Assembly: GCF_900168025.1 (NCBI RefSeq)
Contig: NZ_FUYN01000007.1
Location: 1-64,000, forward strand
Direction: 5' to 3'
Source of the DNA: Acetoanaerobium noterae
GTDB taxonomy: Bacteria; Bacillota; Clostridia; Peptostreptococcales; Filifactoraceae
Length of the DNA stretch: 64,000 nucleotides
Shown here: positions 18,330 through 27,675 of the stretch, one piece after another
Position numbering within the stretch: position 1 is the stretch's first letter
Layout: each line of letters opens with the position of its first letter
Made by a program: the position numbers and the translations under genes
The notes under the pieces: model-generated
What the model was told of the DNA's origin: nothing
The model's input: only the letters and a program-made list of their open reading frames with translations
The model's database searches: none

Positions 18330-18545
18330 TGTATTTCTCAGAGTCTGTGGTTGCAAGTCCAAGCCAGATGCGGGCAAAAGGACCCACGTAAGCTGTACAA
18401 AAATGATATAGTGAGCATGGCGCATCTTAGAGGTAAGTCCTGCCGAGAAAATCGAGAGGGTTAGTAGTGAGGCGATCCCGAGCAAAATCCCCAGCAGGCG
18501 AGTGTGGGGGCAAAGACCAGGTCAGTCTGAGAAGCAAAAAGAAGA
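18330..18545 (+). ncRNA. Structured noncoding RNA, possibly raiA-motif type
   Basis: About 215 bases with locally raised GC, no credible ORF, and a strong terminator at its end. The ends pair: TTTCTCAGA (near 18334-18342) with TCTGAGAA (near 18527-18534). A T-arm-like segment GTGGTTGCAAGTCC and a segment GAGGTAAGTCCTGCC lie inside, with purine-rich joining parts (GAGAAAATCGAGAGGG) and a C/G-rich hairpin (TCCCCAGCAGGCGAGTGTGGGGGC). It is too short for RNase P RNA or tmRNA and lacks the SRP RNA core. The raiA motif of Clostridia fits in size and T-loop content, but I cannot confirm that by alignment. The reverse-strand ORF across it is treated as chance. Confidence 0.65.
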
Positions 18546-18572
18546 TATATATTATATGTATCTTTTTTTTTA
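18543..18572 (+). terminator. Terminator of the structured RNA
   Basis: Stem AGATATATA (18543-18551) with TATGTATCT (18555-18563), one G-U pair, TTA loop, then nine or more T. It fixes the 3' end and plus-strand direction of the RNA gene upstream. Confidence 0.85.
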
Positions 18573-18691
18573 TTCAAAATATTATGTAACACAACTTAAT
18601 TTTACTATTGAAGGAAATATTGAAAAACATATTTGCTTTATAAATTTATATATATAATTAGCTATTTAAGATAAGGATAATCATACAGGTT

Positions 18692-18778
18692 TTATCCACA
18701 AAAAAATACAGTTATTAGAGGTTATGCACAAACTTATCCACATTGTCCACAGAAATGTATCCACATTGCTGTGGATTT
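18692..18778. other. Cluster of DnaA boxes
   Basis: Six DnaA-box-like 9-mers within 87 bases: TTATCCACA at 18692-18700, TTATGCACA at 18722-18730, TTATCCACA at 18734-18742, TTGTCCACA at 18743-18751, GTATCCACA at 18757-18765, and on the reverse strand TGTGGATTT at 18770-18778. Two are perfect, the rest differ by one or two bases. About 150 bases of very AT-rich DNA follow. This could be an accessory DnaA-binding cluster, part of a replication origin, or a DnaA-controlled promoter for the ATPase operon. No dnaA or dnaN is in the window. Confidence 0.75.
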
Positions 18779-19037
18779 TATAGTTATCAATATAAGTAAA
18801 TTTATATGAATTTTAATATTTTATTGGCAAACATTTATGAAGTTTATCCGTTATTTTTCGAATTTTTAAGATAATTTGAGATAAACTGAGATTTACTCAG
18901 ATAAAATGACTAAATCAGCTATAGAATCAAGTTTTATCAAGAATTAGAGGTTCTTTCAAATTTTAGGTCGCACGATAAAGGGTATATAATGAAGAAGTTC
19001 AGTCTTTTTTGCTAAATATTTGCTAGGAGGTGGGATC

Positions 19038-19358
19038 GTGGAGGAAATCATCAAGAATATTCTTCAGATTGATAAGGAAGCTATAGAAAAGCAAGAAAGA
19101 ACAAAGCAGGTACTTGAGGAAAAAGAAAACCAAAAAAAAGCCTTGCTAAAAAAATTAAAGGATGACATAAGCATTAGCATGAAGCAAGAGATTGAAAGTG
19201 CAAAGCTGTCAGCTCAAAATGAGATTGACAAGGAATCCGAAAAGATTAAATCAGAATCATCAAAAAAGCTCGAACAACTAGAAGCTAGATACAAAGAGAT
19301 TTCAGAGAGTTTGGCTGATGATGCTTTTGAGATAGTGATAAGAAGTCTGGAGGGATAG
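19038..19358 (+). CDS. ntpF: V-type ATPase peripheral-stalk subunit (NtpF, G/H type)
   Basis: A 106-residue helical, highly charged coiled-coil protein (KEAIEKQERTKQVLEEKENQ onward) with an end DDAFEIVIRSLEG, as in the small peripheral-stalk subunits that pair with subunit E and hold the stator of the V-type ATPase. Start is GTG 19038 after AGGAGGTGG; the TTG at 19020 would put the ribosome site inside the gene. First gene of the ATPase operon, 2 bases before subunit C. Confidence 0.82.
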   Translation: MEEIIKNILQIDKEAIEKQERTKQVLEEKENQKKALLKKLKDDISISMKQEIESAKLSAQNEIDKESEKIKSESSKKLEQLEARYKEISESLADDAFEIVIRSLEG

Positions 19359-19360
19359 TA

Positions 19361-20401
19361 ATGGGTAACGTTGCTAGATTTGCTGCGCTGAGCACAAAGC
19401 TAGATGCTATTTCAGGCAGGTTTCTTCAAGAAGAGGATTATGAAGTTCTGCTTCATAAAGAAAAGGTTACGGAAGTAGCTAGGTATTTAAAGGAAAATAC
19501 CCACTATGCAAATCTTCTAGCTGATGTAGATCCGGATGATGTACATAGAGGGGACCTTAATCTTCTGCTCAGCAGAAAGGTAATTGAAATCACAGAAAAG
19601 CTGGCTCATTTTACGAGTCACAATTACAAAGAGCTTATGAAAGCACTACTAATTCGCTACGAGGTAGAGGATTTGAAGCTTATTCTAAGGGCTATAAGCA
19701 GGAACGAGGATGTAAGGTCGCTAGATCCACTATTTATTCACTCTAAAAAGTTTTCACATTTAGATTACGAGCAGCTGCTTAGCATAACTAGTATAGAAGA
19801 TATGGTAGCTTTGCTGAGAGGAACTATTTATGAGGAGGCTTTTAGAAGCATAACTCAAGAGGATTTGGAGGTAAGGGAATTTCATGCAGAGATGAACTTA
19901 GACTTCGTGTATTTTAAGAATCTACTTAAGAAGTCTAAGAATCTGTCAAATGAAGACAGAAAGATTTTAGAAGAGCTTATAGGGATAAATATAGACCTTA
20001 TAAACATCCAGTGGCTATATAGAGCTCGTAAATATTATGGGCTATCCCCTGAAGAGATTTTGAACTACACTTTGCCAGGAGGTATAAGATATAAGTTTTC
20101 TCAGCTAAAGGATTTAGTGTATCAAGAAGACCCTATAGAAGCCGTGATATCCTCTGTAAAGTATACCTATCCTAAGATAGTGGCTATGAAGGATATATAT
20201 ATAGAACGGAAAATCTACCAATATCTTTATGATATGTTCAAGAAATCAAACAGAGAAAACCGAATGAATATTGCAAAGCTCACTTCAGTGCTTCATTTTT
20301 TAGAGTATGAAATTAGGGATATTATAACGATAATAGAGGGCATAAGATATGATGTGCCAGTTGAAGCAATGAAAGACTTTTTGATTAGAAATTTTGATTA
20401 A
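19361..20401 (+). CDS. ntpC: V-type ATPase subunit C
   Basis: A 346-residue subunit C (AC39 type), the socket that joins the central rotor axle to the membrane ring. The family's helical sequence is visible, with LLIRYEVEDLKLILRAI near 108-124 and NIDLINIQWLYRARKYYGLSPEEI near 219-242. Soluble, no membrane segment. Follows ntpF by 2 bases with GGAGG inside the upstream gene end. Length is typical. Confidence 0.9.
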   Translation: MGNVARFAALSTKLDAISGRFLQEEDYEVLLHKEKVTEVARYLKENTHYANLLADVDPDDVHRGDLNLLLSRKVIEITEKLAHFTSHNYKELMKALLIRYEVEDLKLILRAISRNEDVRSLDPLFIHSKKFSHLDYEQLLSITSIEDMVALLRGTIYEEAFRSITQEDLEVREFHAEMNLDFVYFKNLLKKSKNLSNEDRKILEELIGINIDLINIQWLYRARKYYGLSPEEILNYTLPGGIRYKFSQLKDLVYQEDPIEAVISSVKYTYPKIVAMKDIYIERKIYQYLYDMFKKSNRENRMNIAKLTSVLHFLEYEIRDIITIIEGIRYDVPVEAMKDFLIRNFD

Positions 20402-20440
20402 ACTCTTGCTTAGATAAATATGAAAAAAGAAGGTGAGTAC

Positions 20441-22420
20441 GTGGCAGTTGAAAAGATGCAAATGATGAACCTTGTCGCTCCTTTAGATGACATGCATGAT
20501 TTGCTTCAAGAAATAGTCCTGATAGAAAAAATCCATATTAAAAACGCAGTCAAGGAAATACAGGATTCTAATTTTACATTAGCTGTATTAGAAGAGCACC
20601 TTGACTCTATTGCTGATATGGGAACCATAGTCAAATACAAGGCTAATAAGAGCAGCTACAAGATCTATCAGGATAAGCTAAGCTATCTGGCAAATGCCCT
20701 CGATATGATACTAGAGCCTAAAACGGATCTAGATAGAAAGCGAGATATTGAGGATGCAGTAGCTGAGCTTGATAGTATAACTAGGAAGGTTGCTCCTATT
20801 CAGGATAAATTAACTGAAAGAGAAGAAACGCTTCACAGATATGAGGATTTTCTTGAGAGTATAGAGTATCTCAAGGACATCAATATAGATGTATGTGCTC
20901 TTTCTAGGATGAAGCATTTTAACTATCATATAGGGACGCTTACAAAAGACAAGAGACTAAAGCTAAGAAACAATTATGAGAACATCTCAGCTATTGTACT
21001 TCATATAGGAAGCTCTGTAGATGGAGAAGCATATCTGATTTTTTCTCCTGCCCAGCTAGAATATGAAGCTGAAAGGATTTTAAAATCCCTTAACTTCAAA
21101 GAAATTCCTCTACCTGCAGAGTTTGAGGGAGTTCCTAGTGAGATTTATCAAAAAATCCAAGATGTTATTATGGATGTGAAGCTAGATATCGAGGACTTAA
21201 AAAGTCAAATCATGCAGCTTAAGAAAGACTACGAGGATAGAGTTGACAGAATTTATTCGAGAGTATTATTAGAAGAACGTATAGAAAATTTGAAAGACCA
21301 CGCAGCTATTTCTGAGCATTTCTTTTATTTTTCTGGATGGATTCCAGAAGTGGAAACTGAGAAAATCAAGCAAAAACTAGAAGAGGTATGTTCTAGAGTA
21401 ATAGTTGTATTTTCAGAGGTGGATGAGGTTCCTAAAAGAGTGGTTCCACCTACAAAGCTAAAAAACAGCTGGATACTAAAGCCTTTTGAGCTTCTAGTCA
21501 ATCTTTATGGGGTGCCCAATTACAAAGAGCTAGATCCTACTATTTTTCTAGGGCTGACTTACTTGATATTATTTGGCGCCATGTTTGGAGATGTAGGGCA
21601 GGGTGCGATATTGTTTTTAGCTGGCTGGATGATTAGGAAAAAGGAATCTCTTAAGACTCCTGGAGAAATTATGCTCAGAATAGGAATTAGCTCTGTATTC
21701 TTTGGCTTTATGTATGGGAGCGTGTTTGGGTTTGAGGAATATCTACCAGCACTTTTAGTACATCCTATAGAAAATATAGATTTTGTACTCTATTCATCTA
21801 TAGTATTTGGAGTAGTGCTACTTCTTATCAGCTTTGGGATATCAATTAGCAATATGCTAAAAATCAAGGAATATGAGCAGGGAGTATTTGGCAGAAATGG
21901 TATTGTAGGATTGCTATTTTATGTAGTGCTTTTAGTTGGGGTTTTGGAGCTTGTATTATCTGACAAAATCATTCCAATTAGCATGCTTATAATAGTGGGA
22001 ATAATACTTCTAGCTATGATGCTATTTAAAAAACCACTTACAGCGCTATTATTTAGGCAGCCTGCTGTATATCACGAAGGCAAGAAGGAATATTATATTG
22101 AGGGTGGATTTGATTTAGTGGAGACACTACTTAGTCTTCTTTCTAACACGATATCCTTTATCAGGGTAGGAGCCTTTGCGTTAAACCACGTTGGACTGTT
22201 TTTAGCGTTTACAACGATGGCAAATCTAAGCAATAACAGAGCGATAGGAGCTGTCATACTTATTGCTGGAAACATAATTATTATAGGACTTGAAGGCCTA
22301 ATAGTTTTTATCCAAGGTCTAAGATTAGAGTATTATGAATTATTTAGCAAATACTATACAGGAGACGGGATAGCCTATTCTCCATTTAAGTTAAATTTAG
22401 AAACGGAGGAAAGAAAATGA
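20441..22420 (+). CDS. ntpI: V-type ATPase membrane subunit I
   Basis: A 659-residue subunit I (a-subunit type), the membrane stator that provides the ion half-channels. The N-terminal 330 residues are soluble and coiled; the C-terminal half has about seven or eight membrane helices (for example FLGLTYLILFGAMFGDVGQG, VLLLISFGISISNMLKI, NTISFIRVGAFALNHVGLFLAF). The last holds the arginine (SFIRVGAF) expected to face the rotor carboxylate. GTG 20441 is preferred since AAGAAGGTGAG lies just before it; ATG 20420 is a possible earlier start. ATGA overlap with ntpK. Confidence 0.93.
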   Translation: MAVEKMQMMNLVAPLDDMHDLLQEIVLIEKIHIKNAVKEIQDSNFTLAVLEEHLDSIADMGTIVKYKANKSSYKIYQDKLSYLANALDMILEPKTDLDRKRDIEDAVAELDSITRKVAPIQDKLTEREETLHRYEDFLESIEYLKDINIDVCALSRMKHFNYHIGTLTKDKRLKLRNNYENISAIVLHIGSSVDGEAYLIFSPAQLEYEAERILKSLNFKEIPLPAEFEGVPSEIYQKIQDVIMDVKLDIEDLKSQIMQLKKDYEDRVDRIYSRVLLEERIENLKDHAAISEHFFYFSGWIPEVETEKIKQKLEEVCSRVIVVFSEVDEVPKRVVPPTKLKNSWILKPFELLVNLYGVPNYKELDPTIFLGLTYLILFGAMFGDVGQGAILFLAGWMIRKKESLKTPGEIMLRIGISSVFFGFMYGSVFGFEEYLPALLVHPIENIDFVLYSSIVFGVVLLLISFGISISNMLKIKEYEQGVFGRNGIVGLLFYVVLLVGVLELVLSDKIIPISMLIIVGIILLAMMLFKKPLTALLFRQPAVYHEGKKEYYIEGGFDLVETLLSLLSNTISFIRVGAFALNHVGLFLAFTTMANLSNNRAIGAVILIAGNIIIIGLEGLIVFIQGLRLEYYELFSKYYTGDGIAYSPFKLNLETEERK

Positions 22421-22839
22421 AAATAATACTTGCACTTATGATTTTATTTGTTATGTCTACTATCGCTTTTGGAGTTAAGCTATATGTCAAAAACGAGCAA
22501 AGCTCAGGAAACTTAAAGAAACTCCTTATCGCAAATATCACAGGATTTGCTCCTCTTGCAGCTATGGCTATTTTGTTAATGGTTCCTGATTTAGTGTTTG
22601 CAGCTACTGAAGGGGCGGCGTCTAGCAGTTCAGGGCTAGGTTATATAGCAGCAGCGTTATCTACAGGGATGGCTACTATAGGAGCTGGATATGCAGTTGG
22701 AGCGGTTGGTTCGTCAGCTCTAGGTGCTGTATCTGAGGATGAAAAAATTCTTGGTAAGACACTTATTTTCGTAGGTCTAGCAGAAGGTATCGCTATTTAT
22801 GGACTTATTATTTCTATTTTGATTTTAGGAAGACTTTAG
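22417..22839 (+). CDS. ntpK: V-type ATPase rotor ring subunit K (single hairpin, long N-terminus)
   Basis: A 140-residue proteolipid. The C-terminal 70 residues form one helical hairpin (GLGYIAAALSTGMATIGAGYAVGAVG, then TLIFVGLAEGIAIYGLIISILIL) with the ion-carrying glutamate in LAEGIA. It has one hairpin, not the two of Enterococcus NtpK. The first 63 residues add hydrophobic stretches ending VFAATEGAASSSSG, reminiscent of the cleaved leader of the Thermus L subunit. Whether Na+ or H+ is carried cannot be settled by eye. Start ATG overlaps the ntpI stop. Confidence 0.92.
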   Translation: MKIILALMILFVMSTIAFGVKLYVKNEQSSGNLKKLLIANITGFAPLAAMAILLMVPDLVFAATEGAASSSSGLGYIAAALSTGMATIGAGYAVGAVGSSALGAVSEDEKILGKTLIFVGLAEGIAIYGLIISILILGRL

Positions 22840-22851
22840 GAGTGGATAGAT

Positions 22852-23163
22852 ATGATGAAATCCTTCCTCATCAGTGATAACAGGGATACCTATGTAGCTA
22901 TGAGACTAGCAGGTATAAACGGAGTTATCGTGCATGAAAGAGAAGAAATTTTAGAAGCTATGAAGCAGGCACTAGATGATTCTAGTATAGGAATATTAAT
23001 CCTTACTGAGCTTATTCTTGAAAAAGTAGAAAAGGAAGTTATGTCCCTTAAGCTTCATAGGAAATATCCTTTGATAGTTGAAATTCCAGATCGTCATGGT
23101 CAAAGACGAGATGCAAATTATATTACTAAGCACATCAACGAATCGGTAGGTATAAAAATATAG
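22852..23163 (+). CDS. ntpG: V-type ATPase subunit F (NtpG)
   Basis: A 103-residue soluble subunit F of the central rotor stalk. The small Rossmann-like fold is recognisable from the start MKSFLISDNRDTYVAMRLAGI, the strand GILILTELILEKV and PLIVEIPDRHGQ, which is a family hallmark. AGGAGTGG precedes two adjacent ATG codons (22852 and 22855); either could be used. Twelve bases after ntpK and ten before ntpE. Confidence 0.92.
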   Translation: MMKSFLISDNRDTYVAMRLAGINGVIVHEREEILEAMKQALDDSSIGILILTELILEKVEKEVMSLKLHRKYPLIVEIPDRHGQRRDANYITKHINESVGIKI

Positions 23164-23173
23164 AGGTGATTAA

Positions 23174-23803
23174 ATGGTAACCTTAGAACAAAAACTGAGT
23201 TTGTTTAAAAAACTAGTAGATGAGAAGGTTCAAAAAGAGATAGATGAGCAGATATTAAATAAGGATGATGAGATAAAGGATTTTTTGGAAAAGGAAAAAC
23301 AGATTTTAGAGTCAAATGCAAATCGTACTAAAAAAGCTGCGATAGAAAGAATTAAAAGACAAAAATCAGAAGCGATTTCTACTATGATTCAGCAAGAAAG
23401 AAAGCTGTATCTAAAGAAGAACGAGGAAATATTAAGAGATTTGCTTGCAAAGATTGAAGACAAGATAAGAGATTTCATGCAGACAGATAAGTATAAGGAG
23501 CATATAGAAGCTACTATGCTTACTTCTCTTGAGGCTTTTTCAAGTGAGGAGCATATCTATGTTTCCATCCCACCGACTAACTTTAATAAAGCAAAGGAAG
23601 CGGCAGAGTCAGCTCTTAAAAAAGCAGGGTTTGAAAATTACACAATAATTGAAGCAGAGCTTAATTATATAGGAGGCTTTGTACTGGAAAACGAAAGACA
23701 GACTATAAGACTTAACAAGACCTTTGCAGAGGCTCTATATCTAAAAAGGGAAGACCTAGGGCAGATGCTTCACGATGCTATAAGAAGAGGTGAGACTCTA
23801 TGA
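23174..23803 (+). CDS. ntpE: V-type ATPase subunit E
   Basis: A 209-residue peripheral-stalk subunit. Residues 1-110 are a long charged helix, the C-terminal part a compact domain with YIGGFVLENERQTIRLNKTFAEAL, which is diagnostic of subunit E. Pairs with the small subunit encoded by ntpF to form the stator. AGGTGATTAA precedes the ATG. It overlaps ntpA by 4 bases. Confidence 0.92.
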   Translation: MVTLEQKLSLFKKLVDEKVQKEIDEQILNKDDEIKDFLEKEKQILESNANRTKKAAIERIKRQKSEAISTMIQQERKLYLKKNEEILRDLLAKIEDKIRDFMQTDKYKEHIEATMLTSLEAFSSEEHIYVSIPPTNFNKAKEAAESALKKAGFENYTIIEAELNYIGGFVLENERQTIRLNKTFAEALYLKREDLGQMLHDAIRRGETL

Positions 23804-25584
23804 TGGAAAAAACAGCTATTACTATTTCCGTCAATGGTCCTGTTGTAGGGGCAAAAAACATGACAGGATTTAAAGTAAGAGAGATGGTTATGGTAGGAGA
23901 AAAGAAGCTTCTAGGCGAAGTTATTTCTCTAGATGGGGATACAGGGACTATTCAGGTTTATGAAGAAACCGAGGGACTAAAATCTGGAGAAAACGTATAT
24001 TCAACAGGAAACCCTCTATCTCTTACTCTTGGACCTGGTATGATAGGAAATGTATTTGATGGGATTCAGCGTCCGCTTGAGGCTATAGAAAAAATATCAG
24101 GTGGGTTTATAGCAGAAGGAATAGGACTTTTATCTTTGGACAAGGAAAAGCTCTGGGATGTAACTATTCTAGTATCAGAAGATGATTACGTGGAAAGCGG
24201 CGAAATCTATGCTACAGTTCAGGAGACTTCTCTTATAGTTCATAAATTGCTAATTCCACCAGGAGTAAGCGGAAACTTGAAAGATGTGAAGCCTTCTGGC
24301 CAGTATACTATCGATGAGGTAGTTGCTACTGTTTCATGTAGTGATAGGATGTATCCGCTTAAGCTTCATCAGGTGTGGCCAGTAAGAGAAGCTAGACCTG
24401 TAAAGGAAAGAATGGCTATAGATAGGTTGTTAATCACTGGGCAAAGGGTTCTTGATATTTTCTTTCCTATAGCAAAGGGAGGAACTGCGGCTCTTCCTGG
24501 AGGTTTTGGAACAGGAAAAACTATGACTCAGCACCAGCTAGCAAAATGGTCAGATGCAGACATAATAGTCTATATAGGCTGTGGTGAGCGTGGAAATGAA
24601 ATCACTGAGGTACTAGAGGATTTTCCTAAGCTAATTGACCCTCGTTCTGGAAAGCCGCTTATGGAGAGAACTATATTAATTGCAAATACCTCTAACATGC
24701 CAGTTGCGGCTAGAGAGGCGAGCATATATACAGGAATTACTATGGCTGAGTATTTTAGAGATATGGGGTACCATGTTGCCATAATGGCAGACTCTACATC
24801 TAGATGGGCTGAGGCTCTTCGTGAGATTTCAGGACGTCTTGAAGAGATGCCAGCAGAGGAAGGCTACCCAGCTTATCTTCCTTCTAGACTAGCTCAGTTT
24901 TATGAAAGAGCAGGCTTTGTAAGAAGCTTATCAGGAGTAGAAGGCTCTGTTACTATTATCGGTGCAGTATCACCTCCTGGAGGAGATTTCTCGGAGCCAG
25001 TAACAGAAAACACAAAGCGTTTTGTAAATGCGTTTTTAGCTCTAGATAGAAAGCTAGCTTATGCTAGGCACTATCCTGCTATAGGATATCTTACTAGCTA
25101 CAGTGGATACAGCAAATCTCTTCGTAACTGGTACTATGAAAATGTAAGCGAGGATGTACTGGAAATAAGAGAAAAGATGCTCTTTATCTTGCATGAGGAA
25201 GAAAAGCTTAACTCTATAGTTCAGCTAGTAGGCGAAGATGTGCTTCCTGATGACCAGAGGCTTACACTAGAAATTGCAAAGGTTATAAAAAGAGGATTTT
25301 TACAGCAAAATGCAATGCATAAGGACGATACCTTTGTGCCGATTATCAAGCAGTATGAGATGCTAAAGGTAATCTACCATCTTCATACTAGAGCACTTGC
25401 GGCTGTAAAAGCAAACCTGCCGTTATCTGAAATCAGAAATCCTGAGATTTTTGATGAGGTTGTAAAGATGAAATACACAGTGCCAAATGAGGATTTATCG
25501 CTGATAGACGATCTTCATTATCGTATTGATTCGTATTTTGATGAATTAGCTACTAGATACGCATCGATTACGGAGGTGATATAG
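23800..25584 (+). CDS. ntpA: V-type ATPase catalytic subunit A
   Basis: A 594-residue catalytic subunit. It has the Walker A motif GGFGTGKT at 234-241, the CGERGNE loop carrying the catalytic glutamate, the [16 protein letters not shown] segment, and the long non-homologous insertion between residues 110 and 190 that separates A from F1-beta. ATG pair at 23800 and 23803 behind GAGGTGAG. Immediately followed by ntpB with no gap. Confidence 0.97.
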   Translation: MMEKTAITISVNGPVVGAKNMTGFKVREMVMVGEKKLLGEVISLDGDTGTIQVYEETEGLKSGENVYSTGNPLSLTLGPGMIGNVFDGIQRPLEAIEKISGGFIAEGIGLLSLDKEKLWDVTILVSEDDYVESGEIYATVQETSLIVHKLLIPPGVSGNLKDVKPSGQYTIDEVVATVSCSDRMYPLKLHQVWPVREARPVKERMAIDRLLITGQRVLDIFFPIAKGGTAALPGGFGTGKTMTQHQLAKWSDADIIVYIGCGERGNEITEVLEDFPKLIDPRSGKPLMERTILIANTSNMPVAAREASIYTGITMAEYFRDMGYHVAIMADSTSRWAEALREISGRLEEMPAEEGYPAYLPSRLAQFYERAGFVRSLSGVEGSVTIIGAVSPPGGDFSEPVTENTKRFVNAFLALDRKLAYARHYPAIGYLTSYSGYSKSLRNWYYENVSEDVLEIREKMLFILHEEEKLNSIVQLVGEDVLPDDQRLTLEIAKVIKRGFLQQNAMHKDDTFVPIIKQYEMLKVIYHLHTRALAAVKANLPLSEIRNPEIFDEVVKMKYTVPNEDLSLIDDLHYRIDSYFDELATRYASITEVI

Positions 25585-26958
25585 ATGAATACAAAGGAAT
25601 ATTTGAAGCTAGATACTGTTGTAGGCTCGCTTATATCTCTTTCGGGAGCTGAGGATGTAGCCTACGGTGAGATTATAGATATAGTAGTAGATGGAAAAAA
25701 CAAAAGAAAAGGCAAGGTAGTTATGGTAGATGAAAAAGCTATCATAGCTCAGGTATTTCAAGGCACTCAAGGAATATCCACAGAAAATACCTCAGTGAGA
25801 TTTACAGGACATCCCCTAGAAATTCCGCTATCTAAAGATATTCTAGGCAGAACATTTAATGGAATAGGGATGCCAGTGGATGACGGACCACAGGTATATA
25901 GCAGTAAAAAGCACAATGTAAACGGTAGACCTATGAATCCGATTTCTAGACGTTACCCTAGAAACTATCTGGAAACTGGGATATCAGCTATTGATTCACT
26001 TATGACTCTTATAAGAGGACAAAAGCTTCCTATATTTTCTGGAAATGGAATGCCGCACAATGAACTTGCGGCTCAGATAGCAAGGCAGGCTAGGGTAAGA
26101 GGAGAAGAAGAAAACTTTGCTATAGTATTTGCAGCTATGGGTGTAAAGCACGATGATGCAGATTATTTTAGAAAGAGCTTTGAATCTTCGGGAGTGCTAG
26201 AAAGAGTTGTAATGTATTTGAACCTAGCTGACGAGCCTGTAGTTGAGCGTATTACTACACCTAGATGTGCACTTACTGCGGCTGAATATTTAGCCTATGA
26301 AGAGGGCATGCATATTCTAGTTATCATGACTGATATGACAAGCTACGGAGAGGCGCTTCGTGAGATATCCTCTGCTAGAGAAGAGGTGCCTAGTAGAAAG
26401 GGCTATCCTGGATATCTATATAGTGACCTTGCTCAGCTTTATGAGCGTGCAGGAATGCTAGATGGAGCAAAGGGCTCTGTAACTCTTCTTCCAATACTCA
26501 CTATGCCAAATGACGATATAACCCATCCTATTCCCGACCTTTCTGGATATATCACAGAAGGACAGATAGTACTATCAAGGGATTTATATCAGAAAAATAT
26601 TTATCCGCCTATTAATATCTTACCTTCGCTTTCACGTCTTATGAAGGATGGTATAGGAGAAGGCATGACAAGAGCTGACCACGATGAGGTTTCATCTCAG
26701 CTGTTTTCTTCGTATTCTAGAGTGCAAGAAGTAAGGAGCCTTTCTCAAATTATAGGAGAAGAAGATCTTTCTGATATAGACCAGAAATTTATGGAATTTG
26801 GAAGGCAGTTTGAAACTAGATTCTTGTCTCAGGACATAGATGAAAGTAGAAGCATTGAGGAGACTCTAGATATAGCCTGGGAAGTGCTAAGAGTACTGCC
26901 AAAAGAAGAATTAGAGCGTATTTCACCTGAATTCATAGATAAATACTATGGGAGCTGA
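25585..26958 (+). CDS. ntpB: V-type ATPase regulatory subunit B
   Basis: A 457-residue non-catalytic nucleotide-binding subunit. The P-loop position reads [18 protein letters not shown] rather than GxxxxGKT, the hallmark of subunit B. Other signatures are [22 protein letters not shown] and [23 protein letters not shown] overlaps the end of ntpA. Six bases before ntpD. Confidence 0.97.
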   Translation: MNTKEYLKLDTVVGSLISLSGAEDVAYGEIIDIVVDGKNKRKGKVVMVDEKAIIAQVFQGTQGISTENTSVRFTGHPLEIPLSKDILGRTFNGIGMPVDDGPQVYSSKKHNVNGRPMNPISRRYPRNYLETGISAIDSLMTLIRGQKLPIFSGNGMPHNELAAQIARQARVRGEEENFAIVFAAMGVKHDDADYFRKSFESSGVLERVVMYLNLADEPVVERITTPRCALTAAEYLAYEEGMHILVIMTDMTSYGEALREISSAREEVPSRKGYPGYLYSDLAQLYERAGMLDGAKGSVTLLPILTMPNDDITHPIPDLSGYITEGQIVLSRDLYQKNIYPPINILPSLSRLMKDGIGEGMTRADHDEVSSQLFSSYSRVQEVRSLSQIIGEEDLSDIDQKFMEFGRQFETRFLSQDIDESRSIEETLDIAWEVLRVLPKEELERISPEFIDKYYGS

Positions 26959-26963
26959 TGTAA

Positions 26964-27575
26964 ATGTCACAAGAATTTACTCCTACAAAAGCTAATTTAT
27001 TGAAGTCTAAGGATGCCCTTGATTTTTCTAAAAAAGGATTTTCTTTGCTAGATAAGAAAAGAACCGTACTGATTCGAGAAGTAATGGGGCTAGTTGAAAA
27101 AGCAAATGAAATTCAAAAATTAGTTGAGGAAAAGTTTGAAGAAGGATATAGAGCTCTTCAGGTCGTAAATATGACTATAGGAATCAATAATGTGCAAGAG
27201 ATTGCTCTTTCTATACCAAAGGATGAGACCTTTGAAATTTTGTACCGCAGTATCATGGGATTAGAAGTCCCTACTGTAGAGTATGAAAAAAAAGAAGACC
27301 ATCCGACCTACAGCTTTTATCGTACGAACCCTGCTATGGATATTGCGGCAAAAAAATTTCTAGAAATAAAATATTTAATTTATGAATTAGCAGAGATAGA
27401 AAATGCCGTTTACAAGATAGCAATGGAGATTAAAAAAACCGGCAAAAGGGCTAATGCACTGGATAAGATACAGATTCCACGATATGAAGAAGCAGTCAAA
27501 TATATCCAAGATGTACTAGAGGAAAAAGAGCGTGAAGATTTTTTTAGATTAAAAAAAGTTAAAGATAGGTTTTAA
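26964..27575 (+). CDS. ntpD: V-type ATPase rotor subunit D
   Basis: A 203-residue coiled-coil central axle. Start has the family pattern PTKANLLKSKDALDFSKKGFSLLDKKRTVLIREVM; the C-terminal helix ends KRANALDKIQIPRYEEAVKYIQDVLEEKEREDFFRLKKVK, also typical. Last gene of the operon; the 100 bases after it hold an inverted repeat but no clear terminator. Confidence 0.95.
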   Translation: MSQEFTPTKANLLKSKDALDFSKKGFSLLDKKRTVLIREVMGLVEKANEIQKLVEEKFEEGYRALQVVNMTIGINNVQEIALSIPKDETFEILYRSIMGLEVPTVEYEKKEDHPTYSFYRTNPAMDIAAKKFLEIKYLIYELAEIENAVYKIAMEIKKTGKRANALDKIQIPRYEEAVKYIQDVLEEKEREDFFRLKKVKDRF

Positions 27576-27601
27576 ACCTTCGATTTTGTGGTAAATAATA
27601 T

Positions 27602-27648
27602 CTAACCAGTAAAATTTCTAACGTAAACTTAACGCACTTACTGGTTAG
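27602..27648. repeat. Inverted repeat between ntpD and hpf
   Basis: CTAACCAGTAA at 27602-27612 and its exact complement TTACTGGTTAG at 27638-27648, 25 bases apart. No T tract follows, so it is not a usual terminator. It ends 28 bases before the hpf start and could be an operator or a leader hairpin. Confidence 0.6.
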
Positions 27649-27675
27649 TATATGCAATTGAAGGGAGAGGCTTTT

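Noticed and set aside
18303-18485. 60-codon reverse-strand ORF across the structured RNA
   Set aside because: No ribosome site, no recognisable protein family, and it lies opposite an RNA with its own terminator on the plus strand.
18330-18572. RNase P RNA, tmRNA or SRP RNA
   Set aside because: GAGGTAAGTCC only partly resembles the RNase P core and is in the wrong place; the length is too short for RNase P or tmRNA; the SRP GGTCCGGAAGG core is absent.
18692-18778. Firm call of chromosomal origin oriC
   Set aside because: Without dnaA/dnaN, an unwinding element test or GC skew it cannot be told from an accessory DnaA-box cluster.
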